Positions 1 through 7,487 are shown, numbered from the stretch's first letter. The stretch: DNA of 25,408 nt from Bacteroidales bacterium UBA1769 (GCA_002314725.1 DCGV01000109.1:1-25408), one strand, 5' to 3'. Translations and numbers: made by a program. Notes: generated by a model not told the origin, from the letters alone.

Positions 1-25
1 GGTTCCCTTTGCGCGCTATATTCAG
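1..25. repeat. Left copy of a perfect 25-bp inverted repeat at the window ends
   Basis: The first 25 bases, beginning GGTTCCCTTTGCGCG, are the exact reverse complement of the last 25 bases (25384-25408). The match stops abruptly at base 26. A chance match of this length is negligible. The right copy is coding (TPR protein) and this copy is not, which favours a repeat-induced assembly break or a small dispersed repeat over a true telomere or transposon end. Confidence 0.85.
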
Positions 26-98
26 TTTAGCTACGTGAGACTTAATATACAATGTGATGATGATGTATAACGAAGCTATTTATATTGTCTTGTTTATC

Positions 99-611
99 TT
101 ATTTATTCAAATAATATAAAGCGCCTAATTCGAACATTATACTCGCAAATGCTTTGTAATATTCCCAACCTGCTTCAGTATCTCCAGGCGAACAAAACAA
201 GTAGCTGTTTTCATTATAAAGATCCTGAACGATTCCTCGTAGAACTATTGTAAGTGAAAAGGAATCTCTGGCTGAAATATTCAACTTGTTTTCGACATAT
301 TCCTGAATTCTGTTGATGCCATAATTGTTCTCGAAGATGTTGAGCAAAAGATCAGGATCACAAGATGGTTCTTGCGCACAGCACATTCCTGCATATGCAC
401 AGTTTTGGAAAATGAGTCTTGTCTCTTGTCCATCTGTGATATTGGTTCCATGTTTTTGGTGATAGTCCCAAGTCCTTCGAATGATATTCTCGGATATATA
501 TCGTGATCTTAGATTGACTCCTAGATTGTATATAGAGACTCCATGCTTGAACAGACCTCTTTCTTCGGCCATGTCAATGCCATTTTTCTTCAATATAGAA
601 TAGTTTTCCAT
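99..611 (-). CDS. Hypothetical protein, 170 aa, last gene of the DarT-like operon
   Basis: I do not recognise this protein. It looks mostly helical and soluble, with no signal peptide or obvious catalytic motif. It has a cysteine-rich stretch (NCAYAGMCCAQEPSCD, about residues 69-84) that could be structural or metal-binding, and a hydrophobic C-terminus (AFASIMFELGALYYL). It starts at an ATG one base after the stop of the upstream gene, so the two are almost certainly co-translated. No terminator is visible between its stop and base 1. Base composition is AT-rich like its operon mates. It is the most promoter-distal member of the seven-gene unit starting with the XRE gene at 5657, so an accessory or immunity role is possible. 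That is inference from position only. Confidence 0.7.
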   Translation of the reverse strand: MENYSILKKNGIDMAEERGLFKHGVSIYNLGVNLRSRYISENIIRRTWDYHQKHGTNITDGQETRLIFQNCAYAGMCCAQEPSCDPDLLLNIFENNYGINRIQEYVENKLNISARDSFSLTIVLRGIVQDLYNENSYLFCSPGDTEAGWEYYKAFASIMFELGALYYLNK

Positions 612-612
612 T

Positions 613-1536
613 TTAATTATGAGATAATAGATTATTCAATAAATAGTTCGCCAAGAGCGGATTTTGAGAAATCTTTTCCCACATAGGTGCAATTTTTTTC
701 GCTCTGATAGCTGGGTTGTTGTATTTGAATTTGAAGCAATTAACTCCATCTTGTGTATAAAAGGAATCGATGAATACCATCTCCATATCAAATATATTGC
801 TTATCCATCCAGTTGTGAGGATATCGATATTTTCACCAACCATGGTGATCCATATTATTAATGGATCATCTTTGTCTGCCTCTAGATCTATAATATCAAT
901 GTATATAACTCCTTCTTTTTGGCTGCTTCGTTTGTGGTTGAAAAACAATTTTTTGTGGTTTTCATCCATAATTTCTATCCTGTCAATAAAGGATGATCCT
1001 TCTCGGGCTTGAATAATATCAATAATTTTGTCTATAGATACATATAAACTCGAAAAATCATTTTCTGGTTTTCCAGAGTCCACTGATAGCTGTTTATGAA
1101 TATCCTCTGTAATAAAAACAACATCGAAGTTGGATGGATAATTTACAAAGTCTTCATCACTGGTTGTAATGGATAATACAGGAATACCAAATAATTTCTT
1201 GGTTTTATATATAAGATCACGAATGGTTTTATTTGTTTGTATATCCCATCCGGAAATGTTTGCAGCCAATAACTCCGACTTATCATTTTTTTTACACCGG
1301 ATTATTGAACCTTCTACAAATATGTAATCATTACCATTTGTTCTATAGTTTAGATTATGGAGATTACTATATTTCTCTGCTGTGCTCTCAAAGAATTTCC
1401 AACAGTCAAATTCAGGATTATCAGACTTAATGGCAAAAAATAGAGACGCTGCATCCAGAGAATACTTAAAATGAGAATAATCAAATCCCATATCGTAAAG
1501 TTTTTGTTCTGTTTTACCTGCCGTAATATTTTTCAA
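613..1536 (-). CDS. Hypothetical protein, about 307 aa (or 292 aa from an internal ATG)
   Basis: I do not recognise this protein. It has alternating strand-like and charged segments, no membrane segment, and no nucleotide-binding or catalytic signature that I can name. The frame opens at a TTG (1534-1536) just after in-frame stops, and this start overlaps the upstream gene by 23 bases. The first ATG is codon 16 (1491) and lies just downstream of the upstream stop. Bacteroidetes rarely use TTG, so the ATG is a serious alternative and the true N-terminus is uncertain. The stop is one base from the start of the 170-aa gene. The tight packing supports one operon with the DarT-like gene. Confidence 0.7.
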   Translation of the reverse strand: MKNITAGKTEQKLYDMGFDYSHFKYSLDAASLFFAIKSDNPEFDCWKFFESTAEKYSNLHNLNYRTNGNDYIFVEGSIIRCKKNDKSELLAANISGWDIQTNKTIRDLIYKTKKLFGIPVLSITTSDEDFVNYPSNFDVVFITEDIHKQLSVDSGKPENDFSSLYVSIDKIIDIIQAREGSSFIDRIEIMDENHKKLFFNHKRSSQKEGVIYIDIIDLEADKDDPLIIWITMVGENIDILTTGWISNIFDMEMVFIDSFYTQDGVNCFKFKYNNPAIRAKKIAPMWEKISQNPLLANYLLNNLLSHN

Positions 1537-2221
1537 CTATCATCTTGGTACTATATGGATCATCCATCAGACGACATGCTTCATTGAAACATTTGTTCCA
1601 TTTCAAAGTATCAAAATCATAGTTTTCTACAAATACATCGCAAGTTTGTGAAACAATATGCTGAATCCAATCCTGTGTAAGAATACCGCCAGACTGTTCT
1701 TTGAATGACAGGCAAATATCACAAGCATACATGATACATAAAGCCTCTAATTCTTCCTCAATCGGGCAATTCATCATATTGGTTGTAGATCGTATGTCCT
1801 GAAGAAATGAATTCTTGTATCCGGGTTTCCCAATTGAGTAGCTTCTCGTTTGATTGTCATTTATTTCTTGTTTACGACAGTTTGCTATACAGTTCGCAAC
1901 ATGACATAACCCTTCCGGATGCAGATAGTTTATTGTCCATCCATGATCTTTTGCTATTTGCCCTAAAGCAAGAGCTGCACAGACAATGAATACGTCACCT
2001 TTCTGATGATATGAATTGTATTCATCTATGGCAATATTGATCATTTTCGCAAAAGAAGAATGGTTCAGTTCTCTGTTCCTGATAGATTTGAAATCTTCGG
2101 GAGTCATTACAGTAATCAACCTATTTTTTATTCGAGACATGAAATAGGATACGATGCTAGTGTATTCTTCTGATTCATTGATGAGCTCAGTATAACTCAT
2201 GCAGTCATATTGGTTGAACAT
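1514..2221 (-). CDS. Hypothetical protein, 235 aa
   Basis: I do not recognise this protein. It is predicted soluble and mostly helical. It has several cysteines and histidines in the middle (HPEGLCHVANCIANC, about residues 100-114) and another cluster further on (CIMYACDICL), so metal binding or disulfides are conceivable. It starts at ATG 2219-2221, 54 bases after the 164-aa gene, and its end overlaps the possible TTG start of the next gene, so translation is probably coupled. It belongs to the group of five unknown genes downstream of the DarT-like gene. It shows no similarity that I can see to known DarG or other antitoxins. Confidence 0.7.
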   Translation of the reverse strand: MFNQYDCMSYTELINESEEYTSIVSYFMSRIKNRLITVMTPEDFKSIRNRELNHSSFAKMINIAIDEYNSYHQKGDVFIVCAALALGQIAKDHGWTINYLHPEGLCHVANCIANCRKQEINDNQTRSYSIGKPGYKNSFLQDIRSTTNMMNCPIEEELEALCIMYACDICLSFKEQSGGILTQDWIQHIVSQTCDVFVENYDFDTLKWNKCFNEACRLMDDPYSTKMIVEKYYGR

Positions 2222-2275
2222 AGAATTAAATTTTTCAAGTTATAATTTGAAATGATTTATATGGAGTCTGCAAAA

Positions 2276-2770
2276 TCAAGATCGCCAGATTTCAAAATGC
2301 CTGCTTTGTTCTTCAAAATATGCGGTAAATGATGATTTAACAGATTCAGTAGCATATGGAATTATTCCTACTATAAAATTTGCTAAAACTCTTCTACCTA
2401 CGTGAATGAGTGTGAGAAATGCTGGCCAGTTCCTATCGTAGAATGTCCCTTTATCCAACTGGTGCATAAATAGATAATAACCACATGCAAATACAAGATT
2501 CTTGATATTTACATCTTTGCAGTAGCCATAATCATTGGGATACTGGCTTGTCATGATGCTTGCCAATGCAATGGACAATCTTTCTTCATCCGGATAAGTG
2601 ATAACCTGTGTTGGATCGTCAATAATACAGCATAGCAACTCTTGCATGGAAGAGATTGTTGCATCGTCATTGAAATCTTCGCTTGCCTTCATGTTACGAA
2701 GGCATGTATTTAATGCTTCGTTGAGTTTCATAATTACAACTTTGTGATTTGATTTAGTTGCAGAAGTCAT
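2276..2770 (-). CDS. Hypothetical small helical protein, 164 aa (possibly 151 aa)
   Basis: I do not recognise this protein. It is short and probably all-helical, with a hydrophobic stretch near residues 123-140 (LIHVGRRVLANFIVGIIP) that looks more like a buried or amphipathic helix than a clear membrane anchor. The frame begins at ATG 2768-2770. A second ATG at codon 14 (2731, MKLNEALNTC) is a plausible alternative, because a short perfect hairpin (2760-2781) overlaps the first start and would then sit in the leader. It lies 21 bases after the 296-aa gene in the same operon. No function can be inferred. Confidence 0.65.
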   Translation of the reverse strand: MTSATKSNHKVVIMKLNEALNTCLRNMKASEDFNDDATISSMQELLCCIIDDPTQVITYPDEERLSIALASIMTSQYPNDYGYCKDVNIKNLVFACGYYLFMHQLDKGTFYDRNWPAFLTLIHVGRRVLANFIVGIIPYATESVKSSFTAYFEEQSRHFEIWRS

Positions 2771-2781
2771 CGAACTTCTGC
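2760..2781. promoter_or_regulatory. Short hairpin over a start codon
   Basis: GCAGAAGT (2760-2767) and ACTTCTGC (2774-2781) form a perfect 8-bp stem with a 6-base loop. Read on the plus strand it is followed by a T-rich run, so it looks like a terminator facing away from the operon. Read on the minus (coding) strand it covers the first possible start codon of the 164-aa gene and could modulate its translation. No plus-strand gene needs a terminator here. Confidence 0.35.
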
Positions 2782-2791
2782 TTTTATTTTT

Positions 2792-3682
2792 TTAGCGATT
2801 GGTAAAATTATAGTATACGTCGTATTTGATAATCTCAATGTCTTTAAATAAACCAGCATAGGGAGTACGTTGGATAGCAGAATAGACATCATTAATAATA
2901 GCATCTATCAGGACTTTTGGTACAAATCCTTTACTGTTGAAAATCGTTTCTACATGATTGAAAATGTAAGCAGAAATTACCGATTCCAGATTCATGCCGT
3001 TCTGGATGCAAGGAGATAAAATCTCCTTCAGATCTTTTTCATAAGAATCAATCATACTGCTCCAGGTATAGCCCTCATTCATCTGCTCGTCTGTTACAAT
3101 GTTGAAAGGATTATAATCTGCTTTGTCAACCATTACGCAAAACTTGTCATTGTATAGATTGAGGGGGCTCTGGCTTGTAGATTGAACTTCCTGTATGTTT
3201 TTCGACTCCTCGAAAACCTCTCCGTTTTCTTCCAATACCTCTATAGACTCCTCGGAAAGGCCTCCTAGTTCTTCCATATCTCCAGAGAAATCGTAGATTC
3301 TTTTGGCCATTGGAAACACTTTAGATGCATTGAAATCTGCAAAACCGAATCTGACTGTCACGATTTGTTCGAATCTGCAAGATAAAATACAGATGTATGG
3401 TTCTGTATCTGTTCCTAAAGATCCGCTAACATATTGAATACGAGAACTAGTTACCATTCCACCTGCCTCAAGTATTCTGCTGAAAAGATGATTCACATCG
3501 AAAGAGAATTGCCGATCTATATCTAGATCTTTCATGCCGGTAATCAAAATATGGGCTTTGCCTCCGATTATACGACAATATATAGCAGCATCAAGATTCC
3601 CTGATGAAATAAGTTCTTGATTCTGATATTCCTCGTAGGATTCAACGCTGAACTTGAAGTCTTTTTTGAATATCCTTTCCAT
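2792..3682 (-). CDS. Hypothetical protein, 296 aa, with acidic linker
   Basis: I do not recognise this protein. The N-terminal part (about residues 1-135) reads as a strand-rich domain. An acidic linker follows (about 134-170, many Glu residues), then a more helical C-terminal domain (about 180-296). No signal peptide or membrane segment is seen. The two-domain layout with a flexible acidic linker would suit an adaptor or a toxin-binding partner, but nothing identifies it. It starts at an ATG 62 bases after the DarT-like gene on the same strand, making it the first gene after the putative ADP-ribosyltransferase. Direct neighbours of toxins are often antitoxins, so it is the first place to look for an immunity factor. 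Confidence 0.7.
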   Translation of the reverse strand: MERIFKKDFKFSVESYEEYQNQELISSGNLDAAIYCRIIGGKAHILITGMKDLDIDRQFSFDVNHLFSRILEAGGMVTSSRIQYVSGSLGTDTEPYICILSCRFEQIVTVRFGFADFNASKVFPMAKRIYDFSGDMEELGGLSEESIEVLEENGEVFEESKNIQEVQSTSQSPLNLYNDKFCVMVDKADYNPFNIVTDEQMNEGYTWSSMIDSYEKDLKEILSPCIQNGMNLESVISAYIFNHVETIFNSKGFVPKVLIDAIINDVYSAIQRTPYAGLFKDIEIIKYDVYYNFTNR

Positions 3683-3744
3683 TTCGATCTAAAATAAATG
3701 GCAATGAAATTGTTAAATGGATAACTGAAATAAATCGTAATTGC

Positions 3745-5367
3745 CTACAGAATATCTGGGCTGTCAAGATTAATGATATATTCTTTAGGTATCATTGATC
3801 GTACAAGTATCTCTGCCTGGTTTTTCAGACAAAGCTCTTGCGGGTCCACGTCAAAATGAACAACTTTAGATGTTGCATTGAAATCCACTCTTTTCAGGTC
3901 TTCAAGTCCAGGACCATGATGATGTTCTGATGCTGCATCTCTATCTGAAAATAGAGTGTCCTTAAGATATGCAATATCTGTTTTTATCTTTAATCTGACT
4001 AGACTGCACCCCTTGCTACTTCGTTTGTCTATCAATGGATGGTCAGTACAGAAACTCAATCTTGCATAATCTTCAAGATTAAATTTGCTATCCTTTTCTC
4101 TTAGACCAATCATGGTGCTTGATGCTTCTGTATGAACAGGGATGGCTTGCATCACACATTGGTATTGGGACAAAAGTCCACCATAACGACGAATGTTGGG
4201 CAGATTCTTCTCTTCGGTGAAATGATAGAAATAAGATATATTGTTTTCTTTCAGATAGTCTATGATGGCATTGGAATCAATTTTTGTATCAATAGACAGC
4301 GGCTTCTCGCGTAAATTTGCAGAAACTCTTATGAGAAGATCCTTATACTGCGTTTCATTTATGTCAATGGGATGTTCGATATAACGTAAATAATAGCGAT
4401 ATGCCAGCTCAACGCTGTCAATCCATCCATCCTGAACAGCAGTATAGAATGGACGTATATCATCCCTTTCGAATTCAGAATAAAGCTCCTTGGCATATTT
4501 CTTCATCTCGCTTTTTTTCCCTCTGTCTCCAAGATTATTGAAGGAAAACAAATGTGCGGTATAATAGTCCGATACCTGCAGGGTTCCAACAGTGGAAAGA
4601 GACGGCACTATATCTTCAAAAATTTCAGGAAACTCGTGAAGAAGACTTTTACGCAATAAACAGCAGGATCTTTTATGAAAATACGAAACTGGCAAGTTCG
4701 ACTTTCCTTCGTGGGACGTCATTTTATTTTCCGGCCAGCAAATCACTCTAGTTAAAAACAAATATGTAAGTTCTATAAGAGTTTTATATAATTCCGGAGA
4801 TTTGGTATGAATATCCTCACGATGATCTCTGGATATGTTCGAGACAAGTGTATTCAGAAGCATTGACATGCCATAAACGGCAAAAGGATCATGCCACAAC
4901 TCTTGTTTATTATATTTTAGGTAAGAGATGGGTCTCAAGTAGAAATGCAAGCCAATCTCAATATCATTGTCAGCCAGGAATACACGTGACATTTCAAAAC
5001 AAATATATGGATGGGAATCATCGTAATATTTGTTTACAACATCTTTAACAATCTGTTCATTCAGTTTTACACTGTAAATGGATTGTGATGCCAATAAATC
5101 AAATTCTAAAATATGAGAAACAGTCTCTGCATTCGTATCCTTTGCAGAAATGATAGGACAAGAAGGAATCTGAAGGCTTGTAGCATAATGGATATAAGCA
5201 CCTCTAATCTGCTTGTCAAGCTCATCGTTCAACTTATGATTGGATTTCAGTAATCTTCGGTATATATCGAGAGATTCTCCAAGACTCTCATGATCGGGAC
5301 GTGACTCCCGGAACGATCTGAATCCCGGTAACGAAGACAAAAAGATGTCGCAGAGTGTATTTGTCAT
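3745..5367 (-). CDS. Large protein with C-terminal DarT-like (DUF4433) ADP-ribosyltransferase domain
   Basis: DarT enzymes use NAD+ to ADP-ribosylate thymidine in single-stranded DNA and act as toxins or phage-defence effectors. The last ~165 residues carry a DarT-like series: YFYHFTEEKNLPNI (379-392, the NAD-pocket 'HiT..eNLp.Il' region), GGLLS (396-400), LEDYARLSF (431-439), FSDRDAAS (473-480) and QAEILV (517-522). E519 falls where DarT has its catalytic glutamate. The first ~370 residues are helix-rich and unknown to me; canonical DarT is only about 200-230 aa, so this is an unusual N-terminal extension. The start is ATG 5365-5367, 62 bases after the XRE gene and behind a hairpin. No DarG-type macro-domain gene lies immediately next to it, but a different macro-domain protein is encoded two genes upstream. 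Another ART fold is the main alternative. Confidence 0.75.
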   Translation of the reverse strand: MTNTLCDIFLSSLPGFRSFRESRPDHESLGESLDIYRRLLKSNHKLNDELDKQIRGAYIHYATSLQIPSCPIISAKDTNAETVSHILEFDLLASQSIYSVKLNEQIVKDVVNKYYDDSHPYICFEMSRVFLADNDIEIGLHFYLRPISYLKYNKQELWHDPFAVYGMSMLLNTLVSNISRDHREDIHTKSPELYKTLIELTYLFLTRVICWPENKMTSHEGKSNLPVSYFHKRSCCLLRKSLLHEFPEIFEDIVPSLSTVGTLQVSDYYTAHLFSFNNLGDRGKKSEMKKYAKELYSEFERDDIRPFYTAVQDGWIDSVELAYRYYLRYIEHPIDINETQYKDLLIRVSANLREKPLSIDTKIDSNAIIDYLKENNISYFYHFTEEKNLPNIRRYGGLLSQYQCVMQAIPVHTEASSTMIGLREKDSKFNLEDYARLSFCTDHPLIDKRSSKGCSLVRLKIKTDIAYLKDTLFSDRDAASEHHHGPGLEDLKRVDFNATSKVVHFDVDPQELCLKNQAEILVRSMIPKEYIINLDSPDIL

Positions 5368-5398
5368 GGCCTAATGAGTTTGTTATAAGGCACAGCTT

Positions 5399-5429
5399 CG
5401 CAGGAAGTGGCTACTGGCCAGTTCCTGCG
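5399..5429 (-). promoter_or_regulatory. Hairpin between the XRE and DarT-like genes
   Basis: CGCAGGAA (5399-5406) and TTCCTGCG (5422-5429) form a perfect 8-bp stem, and the intervening bases can pair further (GGCTACTGGCC). It begins at the base next to the XRE stop codon. No T-run follows on the minus strand, so it is more likely an mRNA-stabilising or attenuating hairpin, setting XRE versus toxin expression, than a full terminator. Confidence 0.45.
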
Positions 5430-5657
5430 TTAATGATATAGACTTTCCTGTGTTTCAAAAGAAGTGTCGTTCAAAAGATCCTTGACATCAACTTCCAACA
5501 ATTGGGCAATTCTGTTCAATACTAGTAAATCGGGTTGGGTTGTATTGGAGCACCATTTGCTTACGGTACAAGGACTTTTGTGCAGTTGCTCTGCCAACCA
5601 TTTGCCGGTTTTCTTCTTTTGAACAAGAACAACTTTAATACAGTTCAAGTCATTCAT
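5430..5657 (-). CDS. Small XRE-family HTH regulator (cassette 4)
   Basis: This is a DNA-binding repressor of about 75 aa, nearly all of it one helix-turn-helix domain: KTGKWLAEQL is helix 2 and TVSKWCSNTTQPDL the recognition region, followed by IAQLLEVDVKDLL. This is a very common Bacteroidetes XRE type. The open frame extends 19 codons upstream, but I chose the ATG at 5657 because it matches the family start (M..LN.IKVVL) and lies 28 bases after the promoter -7 box. It shares 44 of 65 aligned residues with the XRE protein at 7096-7305. It probably autoregulates its promoter through the palindrome at 5694-5707 and controls the DarT-like operon. Confidence 0.85.
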   Translation of the reverse strand: MNDLNCIKVVLVQKKKTGKWLAEQLHKSPCTVSKWCSNTTQPDLLVLNRIAQLLEVDVKDLLNDTSFETQESLYH

Positions 5658-5684
5658 TATTCTTATATTTATTAAAATGCAGCG

Positions 5685-5715
5685 CAAATATATTACAAAA
5701 TTTTGTATCTTCAAA
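5685..5715 (-). promoter_or_regulatory. Bacteroidetes-type promoter for the XRE/DarT-like operon
   Basis: On the minus strand TTTG (5715-5712) is followed by exactly 19 bases and then TATATTTG (5692-5685). This fits the Bacteroides primary sigma consensus TTTG-N19-TAnnTTTG. Transcription would begin a few bases downstream, about 20-25 bases before the ATG at 5657. Confidence 0.75.
5694..5707. promoter_or_regulatory. Palindromic operator candidate in the promoter spacer
   Basis: TACAAAATTTTGTA is a perfect 14-bp palindrome lying wholly inside the 19-base spacer between the -33 and -7 boxes. A dimeric XRE repressor bound there would block polymerase, so this is the natural site for autorepression by the XRE protein at 5430-5657. 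I do not see the same palindrome upstream of the other XRE gene. Confidence 0.45.
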
Positions 5716-5731
5716 ATAATATTTCAAAAAA

Positions 5732-5767
5732 GTGCGCTTTTTATGCTAAAGAACATAAAAAGCGCAC
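5732..5767 (-). terminator. Strong intrinsic terminator after the macro-domain gene
   Basis: GTGCGCTTTTTATG (5732-5745) and CATAAAAAGCGCAC (5754-5767) form a perfect 14-bp stem with an 8-base loop. On the minus strand the stem is followed by six T residues. It lies 28 bases past the stop of the gene at 5795-7063 and separates that unit from the downstream XRE/DarT-like operon. Confidence 0.85.
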
Positions 5768-5794
5768 CTTTTAATCCTCTTTATGGCTTTCTGT

Positions 5795-7063
5795 TTAGTA
5801 TTCAGTGTCAATTACCTTCTTTATTAAGCCATAGTAGTATTGATGTTCTTGTATTTCTTTATGGCTGTTTTCGAATTTCCTTGATATGGCACTGATTCGT
5901 GTTCCGAGCTTTCTCCATGAATCAGTGAGAATTGCATCTGATTTTTGTACAAAACTGCCAGTATGGTCTGTTTGGGTATAGCCGAGACAGACTCTGACAA
6001 TATTCTGTTTGTTCAAAGGGCCAAACATATTGTACTCATAAATCAAAATGCTCAAAATTTCGAACAGATGATTTGGATCATATTGTTCCTTGTCGCCTTT
6101 TGACAAATAATATCGTAGATCAGAATCATCTCCCATATGATTGGCAAAGTTTCTTAGTAATTCAGGATTAACTACGATCGTGATAATTTGAGATGATCCG
6201 CCACTTGACTTTTGCTCAATTTCATCTTCAAACACATCTTCAATGTTTTTGGCAATTTGGATCATGTCTGTCTTGAGCTTCTGAAACCTTATTTCAGATT
6301 CAGGATCTTTACCATCATCGATGTCATCTTTCTTGTCATTGACTTCAGCCTTGGTCTTCTCGTTGCTTACTCGCCAGCGAATCGGCAAGTATGACATATC
6401 CCAAAGATAAGGAAGAATACTCTTTCCCCATCCTGTATAATTAAAAAACTCAGCCTCCATTCCCCAAAGGCAGATTGTCAGTTTAAGGCAGGGTTTCTTG
6501 TCTTCCTGAAGGCACTTGAAAAATGTATGAACTATTACGCCAATCTTCTGCTCAAGATTGAATTCCGATGGCCCGACATCGACAATTCTGCCTCCAGGAA
6601 CTGCAATGCTCACTTCTTCTGCTTTTAGTTCCTTGATATTGGGCCAGAGTTGTTCCCAATAGGCAATATAGTCTGCTATAGACAGATCTTTGACATGGTT
6701 CTTTTTTGTCTGTTCATTGAAAGCGCAGAGACAAAACTTTTCATTGTTGATTTCAATGGGACATACGGATCCAGGTGAAAATGTGTATCGTGAATTCCCA
6801 TTCGTCAGCTGCTTATTTGTAACATTTTCAGTATAAGCTTTAATCTGAGACGCTATGGAATCCTTAATTGATTCATGTTTGAGCATGAACTGTCCTATAA
6901 CAGATTCCTTATAGATAATTCTTAGGTCTGTTTCCAAAGTCCGGGGGCAATGAATTGCCTTCAGTCCTTTTTGAGCGAAGATATCGCATTTCTTAATTAT
7001 TAATCTGCAAGAATGTTGTCTGATTGTAAAGACCGCCTCTTGTTCTGACATATCGGGATTCAT
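5795..7063 (-). CDS. DUF6430-like macro-domain protein, 422 aa
   Basis: Macro domains bind or hydrolyse ADP-ribose and its derivatives. Residues ~18-225 follow the pattern I know from DUF6430 macro-like proteins: LIIKKCDIFAQKGLKAIH (21-38, first strand and loop), ESVIGQFMLKH (53-63), YTFSPGSV (93-100), FCLCAFN (110-116), LSIADYIAYWEQLW (127-140), VSIAVPGGRI (151-160) and LTICLW (195-200). A charged linker (about 232-290) leads to a C-terminal region I do not recognise. No membrane helices are visible, unlike type II Thoeris ThsA, where a macro domain with transmembrane helices senses His-ADPR. The gene follows its own XRE gene by 32 bases and ends at a strong terminator. It may sense or erase the product of the nearby DarT-like enzyme, or be an independent nucleotide-sensing effector; the sequence does not decide. 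Confidence 0.7.
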   Translation of the reverse strand: MNPDMSEQEAVFTIRQHSCRLIIKKCDIFAQKGLKAIHCPRTLETDLRIIYKESVIGQFMLKHESIKDSIASQIKAYTENVTNKQLTNGNSRYTFSPGSVCPIEINNEKFCLCAFNEQTKKNHVKDLSIADYIAYWEQLWPNIKELKAEEVSIAVPGGRIVDVGPSEFNLEQKIGVIVHTFFKCLQEDKKPCLKLTICLWGMEAEFFNYTGWGKSILPYLWDMSYLPIRWRVSNEKTKAEVNDKKDDIDDGKDPESEIRFQKLKTDMIQIAKNIEDVFEDEIEQKSSGGSSQIITIVVNPELLRNFANHMGDDSDLRYYLSKGDKEQYDPNHLFEILSILIYEYNMFGPLNKQNIVRVCLGYTQTDHTGSFVQKSDAILTDSWRKLGTRISAISRKFENSHKEIQEHQYYYGLIKKVIDTEY

Positions 7064-7095
7064 AATGATACGATAAAAAAGTTAGTGTAAAAAGT

Positions 7096-7305
7096 TTAAG
7101 ATTGCTGTACTGTGTCGTTCAGTAATTGTTTTACGTCAACTTTCAGTATTTTAGCAATAGCATCCAGAGTTTCGAGATCAGGTTGTTTGTTGTTCGTGCA
7201 CCAGCTGGAAACAGTCACAGTGGACTTGTTCAGCTGTTCGGCTAGCCATTTGCCAGTCTTTCCCTGCTCGACCAACACTACTTTAATTCTGTTAAGTTTT
7301 TCCAT
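7096..7305 (-). CDS. Small XRE-family HTH regulator (cassette 3)
   Basis: This protein of about 69 aa is almost entirely one XRE helix-turn-helix domain (KTGKWLAEQL, then TVSSWCTNNKQPDL and IAKILKVDVKQLL). It is a paralogue of the XRE protein at 5430-5657 (44 of 65 residues shared). The frame is open for eight more codons upstream, but the ATG at 7305 gives the usual family N-terminus (MEKLNRIKVVL). It stands 32 bases before the macro-domain gene and probably represses that two-gene unit. The repeated XRE-plus-effector layout suggests two modules of common origin, or cross-regulation between them. Confidence 0.85.
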   Translation of the reverse strand: MEKLNRIKVVLVEQGKTGKWLAEQLNKSTVTVSSWCTNNKQPDLETLDAIAKILKVDVKQLLNDTVQQS

Positions 7306-7326
7306 ATACCAACAATTTTTCAAAAA

Positions 7327-7358
7327 CAAAAATAACTAAATAACGCTTATATTACAAT
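7327..7358 (-). promoter_or_regulatory. Possible promoter of the XRE/macro-domain unit
   Basis: TATTTTTG (minus strand, 7334-7327) matches the TAnnTTTG -7 box and lies 22 bases before the chosen XRE start. This is similar to the 28 bases in the paralogous cassette. The -33 region is weak: ATTG at 7358-7355 with a 20-base spacer. A promoter is needed here because a terminator lies just upstream at 7437-7487. Confidence 0.4.
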
Positions 7359-7436
7359 AAATGGTTCTTAAATTAATATAAATACTACTTTAATTTATTC
7401 AATGATAATTGTTTTGATATGTGCAAATATCAAAAA

Positions 7437-7487
7437 CAAAACAAGACTACCAAATAAAGATTTATCTCTATTGATAGTCTTGTTTTG
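7437..7487 (-). terminator. Intrinsic terminator of the two-helicase operon
   Basis: Positions 7437-7452 and 7472-7487 pair over 16 positions with one mismatch (CAAAACAAGACTA core), with a 19-base loop. On the minus strand the stem runs into TTTTGTTTTTG. It lies 29 bases past the stop codon of the gene at 7516-9288 and closes the four-gene operon. Confidence 0.8.

Noticed and set aside
5795..7063. Type II Thoeris based on the macro domain
   Set aside because: No TIR-domain gene is present and the macro protein lacks transmembrane helices.
3745..7063. A canonical DarTG toxin-antitoxin operon
   Set aside because: The two genes are in separate transcription units divided by a strong terminator, the DarT-like protein is more than twice the usual size, and the macro protein resembles DUF6430 rather than DarG.
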